Source of the DNA: a virus
Strand: one strand, 5' to 3'
IMG/VR virus record: IMGVR_UViG_3300020213_000034
Location: 1 to 64,000 of that record
Length of the DNA: 64,000 bases
Shown here: positions 38,076 through 47,518 of the stretch, piece by piece
How positions within the stretch are numbered: the first letter of the stretch is position 1
Layout of the letters: every line of letters begins with the position of its first letter
The notes under the pieces: model-generated
What the model was told of the DNA's origin: nothing
The model's database searches: none
Seen by the model: the letters and a program-made list of their open reading frames with translations, nothing else
Translations under genes and position numbers: made by a program

Positions 38076-39185
38076 ATGCCATCACCAATCCAGACCCGCG
38101 GTTTCGAAGTCAGCGTCATGCCGGACGTGCAGCTGGCTGACCCACGCATGTTCAACCCATACGGCGGAATCGTAGACGGCCTCGGGGCCGGCATGAAACT
38201 GGCCGGTGGCCTGCAGGACATTGTTCTGCGCCGCCACCAGCAGAAACTGCAGGATGCACAAGAGGCCCGCAGCGCCGAGCAGAGCGCCTATAACATCGGC
38301 CGTCGCCCAACGGCAGAGCGGATGGACGCGGCCAATCTGGCTCTCGTTGAGAATCGCAAGACGCTGGCAGACGCGAAGCTTCCGGGGCAGGTTGGGGAGG
38401 CCGAGGGGATCGTCGAGAAGCAGACGGGCACGTTTACCGATCCCGATGAAGACGGAAACGAGGTGGAATATGGAAACTTCGAGTTCTTTAATCCGGTCAC
38501 TGGGGAGAGGGGCACATACACCGGCCGCCCGCTAAGGACGCTGCGCACCAAGGCCCAGATTGATTCCGACAACCTGAAGGGTGAGGCTGCAGTGCGCGCA
38601 AGTGATGCGCTCGCCAAAAGCCGCGACTCATACGGACTCGCCGTTTCCCGGTTTCAGCAGGCTGAGGCCGGTGGAGACCCGGAGGAGATTCAGTTCTGGA
38701 GGAATAGGCTCGAGCGCCTCAACGCAATGCCGGGAACCCTTGCTCCGGGCACCACATCCGGTCGGCGTCTCGAGCGCCTTGCGGTAGACGCAGGCTTCAC
38801 TCAGGAACAAGGCGAAGCCCTCGCCGGGACACAGGAAGGTGTCAGCGCTATGAATAAACTCGGCGCCCAGATGAAAATGCTGGGAACGCAAGGCTTCGTG
38901 CCTGACGAGCTGAAACTTACCCCTGCAGAACAGGCGGCGGTTAATGCCGCTAAGCGTCCATCCGCTTCGGCGCCGGCACGCGCTGCCGCACCTGCCCCAG
39001 TTCCTGCGCGGCCTCCTGCGGCCGGGGGAGCACCCGTTCCAGAGATGTTTCCCATGTCGTTTTCGGCCCGGCCTCCTGTTCCTCAGTTCAACACATCGGA
39101 AGAGGCCCAAGCGGCTTATGATGCTGGTCAAATCAAAGAGGGCCAAGAGATTCGGGTTGCCGGGCAACTTGGGCGCTGGCAGTAA
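38076..39185 (+). CDS. internal virion protein B
   Basis: 369 residues. Begins FEVSVMPDVQLADPRMFNPY then LGAGMKLAGGLQDIVLRRHQ with long helices; the C-terminal third is Ala/Pro-rich (ARAAAPAPVPARPPAAGG) and ends AGQIKEGQEIRVAGQLGRWQ. No enzyme motif. Between ejection protein A and the giant protein; probably part of the DNA-ejection conduit. Confidence 0.65.
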   Translation: MPSPIQTRGFEVSVMPDVQLADPRMFNPYGGIVDGLGAGMKLAGGLQDIVLRRHQQKLQDAQEARSAEQSAYNIGRRPTAERMDAANLALVENRKTLADAKLPGQVGEAEGIVEKQTGTFTDPDEDGNEVEYGNFEFFNPVTGERGTYTGRPLRTLRTKAQIDSDNLKGEAAVRASDALAKSRDSYGLAVSRFQQAEAGGDPEEIQFWRNRLERLNAMPGTLAPGTTSGRRLERLAVDAGFTQEQGEALAGTQEGVSAMNKLGAQMKMLGTQGFVPDELKLTPAEQAAVNAAKRPSASAPARAAAPAPVPARPPAAGGAPVPEMFPMSFSARPPVPQFNTSEEAQAAYDAGQIKEGQEIRVAGQLGRWQ

Positions 39186-39191
39186 ATCCAC

Positions 39192-42100
39192 ATGCCATTC
39201 GTTGCGCATCCATCGGGTAGCACCCCTTCGGGCAAAGGCTTCGTTCCATACGAAGCCCAACCGGCTTCGCCGTATTCTCCAGAAGCCATGCGCGCCAATG
39301 CCATGGCAGGGTTTGAGAGCCGTCTCCGCTTTCTCCAGAGCCGTGATGCAGCCGAGGCCGAGCTGAACCCGGAGCGCAATCCATTCGCTGAGGCTGGTGA
39401 CGCGCTAGTCACAACCGGCCTGCGCGCTGGCCTGCCTCTGGCCGCGGCGGTCCTTTCTGCTGAGACTGGCCCCGGCATGGTTCCGATCACGGCTGGCGCT
39501 GGCGCTATCGGCAACCGACTGGCCAACATCTACGAGGACGCCCGGGGCTACGAGAAGCCGCAGAAAAGCTTTCTTGGCAACCTGAAGGAGGACTTGGACT
39601 GGGGGGCAATGGCCGGCATTGGCGCGGCTATTCCGGCCCTGCCGAGGCTCCCGGCCCGCTTCATCGCACGCAGCCCGCTCAAGGCCGCTGTCACACAAGG
39701 CTTGGCGGACACCGCCGCGGGCGCAATCACTAATACTGGCATGGATGCTGCCCTGCAACTTTCTCAGACCGGAGAGCTGGACTCGCAGCGCTTGGCCGAG
39801 ATGGGCCTGATGGGAGGCGGAATGTCGGCCTTGATTGGCTTGCACCCAGCCATGGACACGCTGCGCCGCGGGCGCGCTGCAGGCCGCGCTCGCCCGGTCA
39901 ACCAGATGCCGGACGTCCCGCCGGTCGAGCCGACCTTGGCGCTGGGCCGCGGGCCCCAGCTGCCGCTTCAGGACGGCGCTGGAAACATCGTTCCGGATGG
40001 CCCGCCTCCGGTGCCGCAACTTCCTCCGCCCAAGAGCACCAGCAAGACTAGCAAGATCAGCAAGACCAGCAAGACCATCAAGGACGTCACCGAGCGCATG
40101 GCCACAGCCTCAGACCCGGAGCAGAAGCTGGCCATCCTGAAGCAGGAAGTGAAGCTCCGCGGGGACACCCTGACCATGATCGAGCAGCGTGTCGCGCTTG
40201 ATGCCAAGATTTCCCTCGAGAGCCAGATCGCCAAGAAGAATGCCGCCCAAGAGAAGGTGGACACGGCGGTCGAAGCGCAGGAAGCGCAGGTTGCAGCTGT
40301 TGAAAAGCAGCAGAAGCAGCAGGAAGACCTGTTGAAGGCGCAGCAGAAGGTCGAGATGGAGCAGGTTAAGGCTGCCGAGGCTGCCAACAAGCAGCAGCAG
40401 GACGCCGTTGCTGAGCAACAGCGCGTTGCGGATGAAGCCGAGAAGGCCACCAAGCTGCTGGAGCCGAAGCCCATTGTCCTTGCGAACGCTGCAGCCACCG
40501 CGGCCAAGGCTATTGAGAACCAGCCGGGCACGGGACAGGGGGTGCTCAACGAGATTTCCAGCGCACCAGCCCAGCAGGCCCCCGATCCGCAACAGATGAT
40601 GCCGCCGAGCAACGCGGCTCCGCTGCCGCAACAGTTGCAGCAGCCGTCTTCCGGTATTGCGTTGCCAACAATTTCACGCCCAACGAAGGCCCAGCTCAAG
40701 GCGATCCCGGAGGACACCCAGTTCCTCTACAAGGAGGGCAAGAATAGCTACTATCAGGTGGACCGCACCCCGGAGGACCCGCGTGGCCGCACGGTGGACA
40801 AGCAGACGCTGAAGGCCGAGGGTTATGACGTGTCGAAGCTGCCGAAGCCACCCAAGAATGGCGTGGATGATAACTTTGATGAGCGATCGCTGATAAGCGG
40901 CATGGCTGATAAGGAGATCGAAGGGCAAGTAGCGCCTGCGCCAGCCGCGACGCAGCAGGCTCAGCCCGAAGCAACTCCGGACTATGGACCGCCACCTCCA
41001 GACAACACGGAGAACCGCCGCAAGGGCGCTTTCCGTCGTCAGCAGCGTGGTTCGGTCTCTGAAGATGCCCTCAGCTCGCTTGCTGGCACCGGCCTCGGCG
41101 GTGCTTACGGCTTCATCTCCACGGAAAAGAGGGAGGACGAAAGCGAAGAGCAGTTCCAAGCCCGCCGGCTGAAGAACATGCTGGCTTGGGCCGCTGGCGG
41201 TGCTGCCGCTGGCTTCGGCACATCCCGCGCATTGACCCCGGGCAAGCGGGCCATTCGGCGCGACGGAGGCCCGCAGCCCAGCTCTCGCGTGGCCCGTTCG
41301 CTGGGCATGGTGGTCGATCACAAGCCGATCATGCAGCGCATTTCCGACACAGCGCTGCTGGCCGAGAAGTGGAAGAACATCGCTCTCCGCGGTAGCCCGA
41401 TGCGCAAGCCGTTCTACGATGCCACCCAGCGCGCACAGTATCGCATCATGGCTGGTCTGGCCGAGACGGTCTCCATCTTGAACAACATGCGTCGCATTGT
41501 GGTCACGCAGCATAGCGGGCCGCAGAAGCAGGCCGTCTTCGACAAGATCAATGAGGTCTTCTTGGACATCAGCAAGCTGGAGCAGCTTCCGGCCAACCTC
41601 CAGAAGGATGCCGCCCGCATGTTTGGGATTCGCGCCCACAACGCGACGCTCCTGAACAACATGGAGGGCCTGACGCAGGCCACCCGCGACACCATCGCGG
41701 AGAATGGTGGAAACTATCTTGCCCGTCAATACGCCATCTTCGACCTGAAGAACGAGCGCGAGCTGCGCGCCTACAAGGAGAGCCTTGCGCCTGAGGATGT
41801 CAGCGCAGCACTCGACGCGATTCAGGAGAGCTGGAAGCCGAAGCCGAAGAGCCCGGAAGAACAGAAGTTCGCCGCGGACACCATCGAGTTTGTTGCCAAG
41901 CAGGCCGTTGGCGGTTCGGATGACGCCGTGGCATCCATCAAGTCGCTCCGCCCATGGATGACGGACGCTGACGCGGCGAGGGTCGCGGCTTGGGTGGCTG
42001 GCGGCAAGCAGCCGGGACTGCCGAAGGTTAGGGCGCTCTACCAAGAGCTTATCAATCCTTCCGACGTCACCCGAGACGAAGCCAAGGTGCTACTGGACCA

Positions 42101-44300
42101 GTTCCTTGACCGCAACCAGTTCGGTCCATTCAGCATCGGTCGCAAGGAAATCGGCGGCAAGGACGTGACGTCGCTTTACCAGAAGCAGGAGATTGACACG
42201 CGCCTGCGCAAGGTGCTGGGAGAGGTCAAAGACCCACTGAAGAACGCCTATCGCACGGTAGACAACCAAGTGCAGTTGATTGAGCGTGACCGCCAACAGC
42301 GTGAGCTGATCGGGATCGGTTCGGGCATGAATATCATGACCAAGGACGCCGACGTGGCCGCGTCCAAGGGATTCCAGCCCTTCGTCAAGGCCGGCACGCA
42401 GCTCAACGGCTCATACGACAACTGGGATGGCGTCTACATCGACCCGGTGTTCCGCGAGGAGTTCCAAGGATTGTTCAACCAGTCCGGCATGGACGACAAC
42501 CTCGCCAAGAAGCTGATTCTTGACCCGATTCGCACGGCGACGGGCGTGTTCAAGTGGATGAAGATCATCCCGAGCACCGACTCCCGCTCCATTAACGCTC
42601 TCGGCGCCTACCTGAACAACGTCCAGAATGGACGCGCCCTCAACCCGCTTGGCAAAGGTTACCGCGAAGGAACCAAGGCGCTGCTGACGCAGGCCGGCCT
42701 GATTAACCCTACCGGTGGCCCGAATGGCAAAGCCATCAACGATCTCATCAAGGTCATGACGGAGCAGGGCATCATGGACGAGTCCGCCATCGGCCGCGAC
42801 TTCCAAGAAAACATCAAGAACGGCACGCTCGACGGGGCGCTGGGCAAGATCGACGCCTTCATTCAGAACGGAATCAGTAATCCGACAGCCCGCAAGGCAG
42901 CCATGCTGGCCCGCTTTGAGGTGTCTGGTGGCGAGTTTGCCGCAGCCGACACCGTGGCTCGTATCGCCGGGTTCCTGAGCGAGCGGGCGGACTATCGCAA
43001 GGCCTACCCGGACCTTTCAGACGGCGCTATTGACGACTTGGCTGGCCGCGCCATGCGCATGACCGGAATGATCTACTCCGAGGTGCCGCATATCCTCCGC
43101 AAGCTTTCCGGATACAGTGTTCTGCCGGCCTTCATCAACTTCCCCTACGCGACCGCCCGTGCAGCCATCAACGGGGCCCGCCTTGGCGCTGCTGAGGTCA
43201 AGGAAGGGCGAGAGACAGGAAACAACGCCCTTCTGCGCAAGGGCGCCCGTCGCCTTGCCTCTCTGGCGCTGGTTACGGCGGCTGCCTCTGGCGGTGGCGT
43301 TTCCCACTGGGTCAACAAGAGCAACGGCATCACGGATAAGCAGGAAGATGCAGCGCGCCGCATCGGCCCAAGCTACATCCAGAATTCTGCCATCATGTTC
43401 GGCGGACCGATCGAGAATGGCCGCGTATCCATCGTTGAGCAGAGCTACCTGCTGCCGAACGCCATGCTGACGACTCCGTTCAGCGAAGGCATCAAGGCCG
43501 CCAAGGACGGTGGATTCTGGAAGGGGCTCGAGCGCACGGCGGAAGTCGCGCTTGAGCCATTCCTCGGCGGTTCCAACGAAAACGTCATGAGTCTAGGCCC
43601 GGTGGCCGGAACCATTGAACAGATTCGGGGCAACAAGAACGAATTTGGCGAGCGTATCTTCAACCCGGAGGACCCGGAAAAGAATAAGGTCATCAGCAAA
43701 TACATCCTGAACAAGTTTGCCCCGGGTGGCTGGAGCAAGGCGCAGCGTATGTCCAAGGCGCTTAGCGACAACCCGGTGGGGACATCTGGTCAGGTCTACT
43801 CGATGAAGGAGGAGGCGCTACGCACACTTGGTCGCCGCTCGACCACCATCGATGCCCGCGTGATTCTTCCGCGCCGTTCGGCCGACATCTACTCCCGCTA
43901 CACCAACGCCGGCAAGCTCTACACCGAGACTGTCCGCAAGAACCCATCGTTCACCCCCGAGGAGAAGGCCGCTGCCTACAAGAAAATGACCGATGCGCAG
44001 GCCGAGGTCTTCTCGGACTTGGTGCAGCTCTATGACGACGGAAAGACATTCGGTCTGGGAGACTCGGAAATCCGCCGCGGCATGGACATGGCCGGCGTTC
44101 CGAACGCGCTAATCAATCAGGTGCGTGCAACCAAGTATCGCCCGAACCGCCAGATTCAGCTGGACCACAAGCTGGAGCAGCGTCTCAGGCTGCAGGATCG
44201 CTTCCGTGCGGGCGGCGCTGGAAACATCGTTACGGATGGACCACCTCCGGGGCCGCAACTTCCTCCGCCCAAGAAGAGCGAGTTCGTCCCATACAAATAA
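39192..44300 (+). CDS. giant internal virion protein
   Basis: 1702 residues, the largest protein here. Residues 1-60 include GKGFVPYEAQ; about 70-150 is hydrophobic and Ala/Gly-rich, and 290-480 is a long coiled coil (KVDTAVEAQEAQVAAVEKQQ and similar). The C-terminal 900 residues are helical (FNQSGMDDNLAKKLILDPIR). A Pro-rich segment GAGNIVPDGPPPVPQLPPPK near residue 265 recurs almost exactly at the C-terminus, ending KSEFVPYK. Fits the T7 gp16-type ejection protein position; no transglycosylase motif was recognised. Confidence 0.7.
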   Translation: MPFVAHPSGSTPSGKGFVPYEAQPASPYSPEAMRANAMAGFESRLRFLQSRDAAEAELNPERNPFAEAGDALVTTGLRAGLPLAAAVLSAETGPGMVPITAGAGAIGNRLANIYEDARGYEKPQKSFLGNLKEDLDWGAMAGIGAAIPALPRLPARFIARSPLKAAVTQGLADTAAGAITNTGMDAALQLSQTGELDSQRLAEMGLMGGGMSALIGLHPAMDTLRRGRAAGRARPVNQMPDVPPVEPTLALGRGPQLPLQDGAGNIVPDGPPPVPQLPPPKSTSKTSKISKTSKTIKDVTERMATASDPEQKLAILKQEVKLRGDTLTMIEQRVALDAKISLESQIAKKNAAQEKVDTAVEAQEAQVAAVEKQQKQQEDLLKAQQKVEMEQVKAAEAANKQQQDAVAEQQRVADEAEKATKLLEPKPIVLANAAATAAKAIENQPGTGQGVLNEISSAPAQQAPDPQQMMPPSNAAPLPQQLQQPSSGIALPTISRPTKAQLKAIPEDTQFLYKEGKNSYYQVDRTPEDPRGRTVDKQTLKAEGYDVSKLPKPPKNGVDDNFDERSLISGMADKEIEGQVAPAPAATQQAQPEATPDYGPPPPDNTENRRKGAFRRQQRGSVSEDALSSLAGTGLGGAYGFISTEKREDESEEQFQARRLKNMLAWAAGGAAAGFGTSRALTPGKRAIRRDGGPQPSSRVARSLGMVVDHKPIMQRISDTALLAEKWKNIALRGSPMRKPFYDATQRAQYRIMAGLAETVSILNNMRRIVVTQHSGPQKQAVFDKINEVFLDISKLEQLPANLQKDAARMFGIRAHNATLLNNMEGLTQATRDTIAENGGNYLARQYAIFDLKNERELRAYKESLAPEDVSAALDAIQESWKPKPKSPEEQKFAADTIEFVAKQAVGGSDDAVASIKSLRPWMTDADAARVAAWVAGGKQPGLPKVRALYQELINPSDVTRDEAKVLLDQFLDRNQFGPFSIGRKEIGGKDVTSLYQKQEIDTRLRKVLGEVKDPLKNAYRTVDNQVQLIERDRQQRELIGIGSGMNIMTKDADVAASKGFQPFVKAGTQLNGSYDNWDGVYIDPVFREEFQGLFNQSGMDDNLAKKLILDPIRTATGVFKWMKIIPSTDSRSINALGAYLNNVQNGRALNPLGKGYREGTKALLTQAGLINPTGGPNGKAINDLIKVMTEQGIMDESAIGRDFQENIKNGTLDGALGKIDAFIQNGISNPTARKAAMLARFEVSGGEFAAADTVARIAGFLSERADYRKAYPDLSDGAIDDLAGRAMRMTGMIYSEVPHILRKLSGYSVLPAFINFPYATARAAINGARLGAAEVKEGRETGNNALLRKGARRLASLALVTAAASGGGVSHWVNKSNGITDKQEDAARRIGPSYIQNSAIMFGGPIENGRVSIVEQSYLLPNAMLTTPFSEGIKAAKDGGFWKGLERTAEVALEPFLGGSNENVMSLGPVAGTIEQIRGNKNEFGERIFNPEDPEKNKVISKYILNKFAPGGWSKAQRMSKALSDNPVGTSGQVYSMKEEALRTLGRRSTTIDARVILPRRSADIYSRYTNAGKLYTETVRKNPSFTPEEKAAAYKKMTDAQAEVFSDLVQLYDDGKTFGLGDSEIRRGMDMAGVPNALINQVRATKYRPNRQIQLDHKLEQRLRLQDRFRAGGAGNIVTDGPPPGPQLPPPKKSEFVPYK

Positions 44301-44304
44301 GTGC

Positions 44305-44332
44305 TTGACGGCCGTATGCGGGGCCGTATGTT
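44305..44332 (+). promoter_or_regulatory. promoter of the DNA-metabolism unit
   Basis: TTGACG at 44305-44310, 16 nt, TATGTT at 44327-44332, ATG at 44339. The spacer holds a direct repeat GGCCGTATG. Confidence 0.5.
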
Positions 44333-44338
44333 GGGGGC

Positions 44339-44527
44339 ATGGAAAATAAAGATGAACCGGCGGTTCCGCTCACAACGAGCAAGCGGTATTATCCCGGGAT
44401 GAGCAAGTTCGAGCACGTCAAACTGGAGGTCCTGAAGGCGATGCTCAGCAACCCCAACACCAACAACGGGCACATTGCGATCGATGTTAGCTCGGCCGAC
44501 ATGGCGGCCAAAGAATTCTTCAAGTGA
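44339..44527 (+). CDS. small hypothetical protein
   Basis: 62 residues: SKRYYPGMSKFEHVKLEVLK then AMLSNPNTNNGHIAIDVSSA. First gene of the DNA-metabolism unit. Its stop overlaps the GTG start of the next gene (GTGA). Function unknown. Confidence 0.65.
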   Translation: MENKDEPAVPLTTSKRYYPGMSKFEHVKLEVLKAMLSNPNTNNGHIAIDVSSADMAAKEFFK

Positions 44528-44952
44528 TCCCTGTCATCGACGCCCTAAAGCTGCCGGACGGCACCATTGTCGAGGCTGTTGGTGGTCGCCTCACGGTGAC
44601 CAGTCCCCGAGTGGAAAAGCACCGCGACGACGGCACGCCATACACCCAGCAGACCTTCTCAGTCAGCGATGGAACAGGCGAGATGCTGGGCACGATCTAC
44701 GACCACTACCAGCTTGAGCCCCACGACGGAAAGAAGGTGGTGTTTGCGTCCATGAAAGCGCGCAACAATCGCTTTGGCGGGGTGACCATCAAGGTTGACC
44801 CGACCAGTGGTGGCCTGTTTGCCCGCCGCCCAGCCAAGGCCGTGATCCGCGTTTCCAAAGCCGGCGCCATCCACACCCCCGAGACGTATGCTCAGCTGTG
44901 TGGAACCACCAAGCGGCCCGAGCAAAAACTTTCCCCTAAACTTGGGGATTAA
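44524..44952 (+). CDS. OB-fold-like hypothetical protein, GTG start
   Basis: 142 residues. Strands VEAVGGRLTVTSPRV, YTQQTFSVSDGTGEMLGTIY and KKVVFASMKARNNRFGGVTI resemble a small OB-fold, with a basic C-terminal tail. The next gene is an SSB-like protein, so a nucleic-acid-binding role is reasonable. Confidence 0.6.
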   Translation: MIPVIDALKLPDGTIVEAVGGRLTVTSPRVEKHRDDGTPYTQQTFSVSDGTGEMLGTIYDHYQLEPHDGKKVVFASMKARNNRFGGVTIKVDPTSGGLFARRPAKAVIRVSKAGAIHTPETYAQLCGTTKRPEQKLSPKLGD

Positions 44953-44958
44953 CAAACC

Positions 44959-45684
44959 ATGAGCACGTTCAAACTGACAGACAAAGGCGGAGCCGATTTC
45001 GCCCCCATACCGGCCGAGACCCATCAGGCCGTTTGCTACGGTGTCGTTGACACCGGCACGCAGAAGTCCAACAACCCACAGCACGGTTCCAAGCGCAAGC
45101 TTGTGCTTGTCTTCGAGCTGCCCTACGTCAGGGCGGACTTCGGAGACAAGAAGGACCAGCCGCGGGCCATCAGCATCACGTTGACCGCCTCCCTCAACCA
45201 GAAGGCCGTTCTCCGCGGCATGCTGGAGAGCTGGCGTGGTCGCAAGTTCACGGCACAGGAGCTGGAGGGTTTCGACCCGAAGGTCCTGATCGGCGTGAAC
45301 TGCATGCTGGGCGTCATCCACGAGGAGAAGGGCGACAAGGTCTATGCCAATATCAAGAGCATCTCGAAGCTCATGGCCCAGATTCCTGTCGTCAAGCAGG
45401 AGAACCCGTCGCTCTACTTCACGCTGGAGGGTGCTGACCTGACGAACCTACGATTCCCTGTGAACATGCCTCAGTGGATTCAGAAGAAGGTCACATTCTG
45501 CGAAGAGGTCATGCAGGCCACTGGCGCGGAAGGCCGCGAGCCTCTGGACATGGGTGACGAGGCATCCCACCGCGCTGCACACGAAGCCGACGTTGCGGCC
45601 CATGCGGCCGGGGCCAATGTCAACAAGCCGTCCGTTCCGGCTCCTGCCAAGCAGGAGATTCTGGACGAAGAGGTCCCGTTCTGA
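44959..45684 (+). CDS. single-stranded DNA-binding protein-like
   Basis: 241 residues. Central beta-rich region (KRKLVLVFELPYVRADFGDK, AISITLTASLNQKAVLRGML ESW) and an acidic tail ending EILDEEVPF, the classic SSB C-terminal tip (acidic then PF) that recruits replication partners. Matches the phage SSB-like families that keep this tip. Likely coats ssDNA during replication and recombination. Confidence 0.75.
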   Translation: MSTFKLTDKGGADFAPIPAETHQAVCYGVVDTGTQKSNNPQHGSKRKLVLVFELPYVRADFGDKKDQPRAISITLTASLNQKAVLRGMLESWRGRKFTAQELEGFDPKVLIGVNCMLGVIHEEKGDKVYANIKSISKLMAQIPVVKQENPSLYFTLEGADLTNLRFPVNMPQWIQKKVTFCEEVMQATGAEGREPLDMGDEASHRAAHEADVAAHAAGANVNKPSVPAPAKQEILDEEVPF

Positions 45685-45686
45685 GC

Positions 45687-46115
45687 ATGCTACCGGGACT
45701 AAATAAGCCCCTGCGACACTGCACTCTGAGTGACCTTAGCCGGCACTCGGAGTGCAGCTCTGCGCGCCAATCGCAGGCCCAACGTGTCTACAGCGTGGGG
45801 CTTCTGGAGGAAGCCTACAAGCTGAGTAAGGAGGTTGGGCTAGGCGAGGCTGCGCGTGTCACTGAGGTCAATGCGAATAGCCTGAGTCACTACACCCAGA
45901 TTCGCCGCAGGGAAGAGGGCCATAAGCCCAAGAAGATTGGCGGCAGGCGCATCACCGATGCCCAGAAGAAGGATTGCCTGAAGATCATGCAGATGCTGCA
46001 CCAGCGCGGCTTCAGCAAGGGCAGGCGCAAGTGCTGGATCGAGGCTGGAAAAAGAATAGGAGTCAACGGGCGATCCGTTGAGTTCCAATACGTCCGCGGA
46101 CTGTGGACCCCCTGA
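45687..46115 (+). CDS. helix-turn-helix DNA-binding protein
   Basis: 142 residues from the ATG, or 106 from a GTG at 45795. LEEAYKLSKEVGLGEAARVT then EVNANSLSHYTQIRR is a homeodomain-like HTH, and a second helical unit GRRITDAQKKDCLKIM follows. The first 36 codons contain a long inverted repeat, which suggests the GTG start and a regulatory upstream region. A candidate regulator or replication-origin binder. Confidence 0.65.
   Translation: MLPGLNKPLRHCTLSDLSRHSECSSARQSQAQRVYSVGLLEEAYKLSKEVGLGEAARVTEVNANSLSHYTQIRRREEGHKPKKIGGRRITDAQKKDCLKIMQMLHQRGFSKGRRKCWIEAGKRIGVNGRSVEFQYVRGLWTP
45719..45757 (+). promoter_or_regulatory. paired 11-bp palindromes (operator-like) in a long hairpin
   Basis: CACTCTGAGTG (45722-45732) and CACTCGGAGTG (45744-45754) are palindromes whose centres are 22 bp apart, two helical turns. 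Together they form CTGCACTC...GAGTGCAG. They lie just upstream of the alternative GTG start of the HTH gene, so autoregulation is plausible. Confidence 0.5.
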
Positions 46116-46118
46116 TTT

Positions 46119-46928
46119 ATGCTATTGAAACAAGGACAACAAAACTTCGTCAAGGAAGAGACCAGTGCCCACTGGTATAAGGTCATGCCGGACGGCTCTG
46201 TCGTCTCGCAGCACGACGCCGACCTTCGGCGCGCCCGCAAGGAGAAGCTCTTCCCGAGCCCGACCAGCATCGAGAAAGAAGTCCGGGCCAATCCAATCCT
46301 GAGCCGATGGATCAAGAACCAAGTGGCCAAGGCCTTCGTGAATAACCCGCGCTTTGAGGGCGAGGACGACCAGCCATACGCCGAGCGCATCCTGAAGCTG
46401 GCTGACGGCGTGCGGGATAACGCAGCCGATCTAGGCACCCGCATCCACGCCGCCATCGAGAATGATGGCACCTCCGACCCGGCGATCCTGCCGTTCTATG
46501 AGGCCTACCTTCCGTGGCATGCCGACAACATTGAGACCACTATCGGGAGCGAGGTGAAGATGGCGGACGAGACCATTGGCGTGGCCGGAACGGTGGACCG
46601 AATTGTGCAGCACAAGCAGCACGGTCTGGTCATCCTCGACTACAAGACGAAGAAGGTCAGGGACGGCAAGGCCGAGTTTTATGACAGTTTCTCGCGCCAG
46701 CTGTCGTTCTATGCCGGTGCCTACAGGCGCATGCATGGCGTGCTGCCACGCATCATGTCCGTGGTGATCGACTCCAAGAATCCCAGCCGCCCCTACGACA
46801 AACTCTACTCAATGGAAGAGCAGCAAGAGGCCTACATTGAATTCCTGTCCCATGTTTGGCTGTGGTGTTCGTCCAAGGACTACTGGCCAGCCGGCAAGTG
46901 GAATCCGTCGTTCCCGTTTGACCATTGA
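46119..46928 (+). CDS. PD-(D/E)XK nuclease (Cas4/RecB-like)
   Basis: 269 residues. ADLGTRIHAAIEND (the conserved GTxxH helix), VAGTVDRIVQHKQHGLVILD then YKTKK (the D-x(n)-LDxK catalytic core) and RQLSFYAGAYRRM (motif Q-x3-Y) are in the order of RecB/Cas4-type exonucleases. Probably processes DNA ends in replication or recombination, next to SSB. Confidence 0.85.
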   Translation: MLLKQGQQNFVKEETSAHWYKVMPDGSVVSQHDADLRRARKEKLFPSPTSIEKEVRANPILSRWIKNQVAKAFVNNPRFEGEDDQPYAERILKLADGVRDNAADLGTRIHAAIENDGTSDPAILPFYEAYLPWHADNIETTIGSEVKMADETIGVAGTVDRIVQHKQHGLVILDYKTKKVRDGKAEFYDSFSRQLSFYAGAYRRMHGVLPRIMSVVIDSKNPSRPYDKLYSMEEQQEAYIEFLSHVWLWCSSKDYWPAGKWNPSFPFDH

Positions 46929-46952
46929 GCCCATTGAGCCCATTGAGCCCAT
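46925..46952 (+). repeat. three 9-bp tandem repeats at a gene junction
   Basis: CATTGAGCC repeats three times and then CAT, spanning the nuclease stop codon and the ATG at 46951. Each unit contains TGA, so the stop would be preserved by slippage. Confidence 0.75.
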
Positions 46953-47226
46953 GATCGTAGGCAACCCCAAGATCAAGGTCACCAAGACGGATGTCTGCCG
47001 ATTGCTGAACGAGCATGCGGCAGGCGTGTTTCCTGAGCTTGTGCCCATGCTCGACAAATACATGGAGTCATGCACGAGAGCCCGCCGCACCGCTGTCAGC
47101 CAGTTTGGATTCTGGCTAAGACAGCACAAGCCCGTCCACTTCCAGCGCTGCTACAGGTGGGCGCAGAAGAACCAGATAAAGGTCTTGGACACCCTTTACG
47201 CCACCGACTCCGATGCCAATCCCTGA
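46951..47226 (+). CDS. hypothetical protein
   Basis: 91 residues: KIKVTKTDVCRLLNEHAAGV then MLDKYMESCTRARRTAVSQF and LRQHKPVHFQRCYRWAQKNQ. Helical and basic; no family recognised. Overlaps the next gene by 14 bp. Confidence 0.65.
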   Translation: MIVGNPKIKVTKTDVCRLLNEHAAGVFPELVPMLDKYMESCTRARRTAVSQFGFWLRQHKPVHFQRCYRWAQKNQIKVLDTLYATDSDANP

Positions 47227-47518
47227 CGAAACAGCCTATCTGGACGTGCCAAAGCACGAGCCATACGACTCTCCACTCAGATGGATGATCCAAAGTCGCA
47301 CCAAGGGCCACGAAGCCTACGTTGTGGACCTCGGCCTGCCTGAGTGCCAGTGTCGTTTCTGGCAGTGCGAGGTCGGTCCCAAGCTTAGAAAAGGCTTGCC
47401 AGTTAATAAGCTATGCACACACTGGCACATGGCTCGTGACCGCTTTGCGTCGTGGGCCATTGACCAATTCAAGAAACACGATCCGAACAAGTCACACGAC
47501 GACGAACAACTTCGATGA
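47213..47518 (+). CDS. SWIM-like zinc-finger protein
   Basis: 101 residues. YVVDLGLPECQCRFWQCEVG then CTHWHMARDRF: C-x-C-x(n)-C-x-H is the SWIM zinc-binding pattern. Small proteins with this domain are common in phages; a DNA- or protein-binding role is likely. ATGA overlap with the next gene. Confidence 0.75.
   Translation: MPIPDETAYLDVPKHEPYDSPLRWMIQSRTKGHEAYVVDLGLPECQCRFWQCEVGPKLRKGLPVNKLCTHWHMARDRFASWAIDQFKKHDPNKSHDDEQLR

Noticed and set aside
40674-42044. 456-codon - strand ORF within the giant virion gene
   Set aside because: Opposite a strong + gene of even composition; lacks a start context and resembles an antisense shadow in GC-rich DNA.
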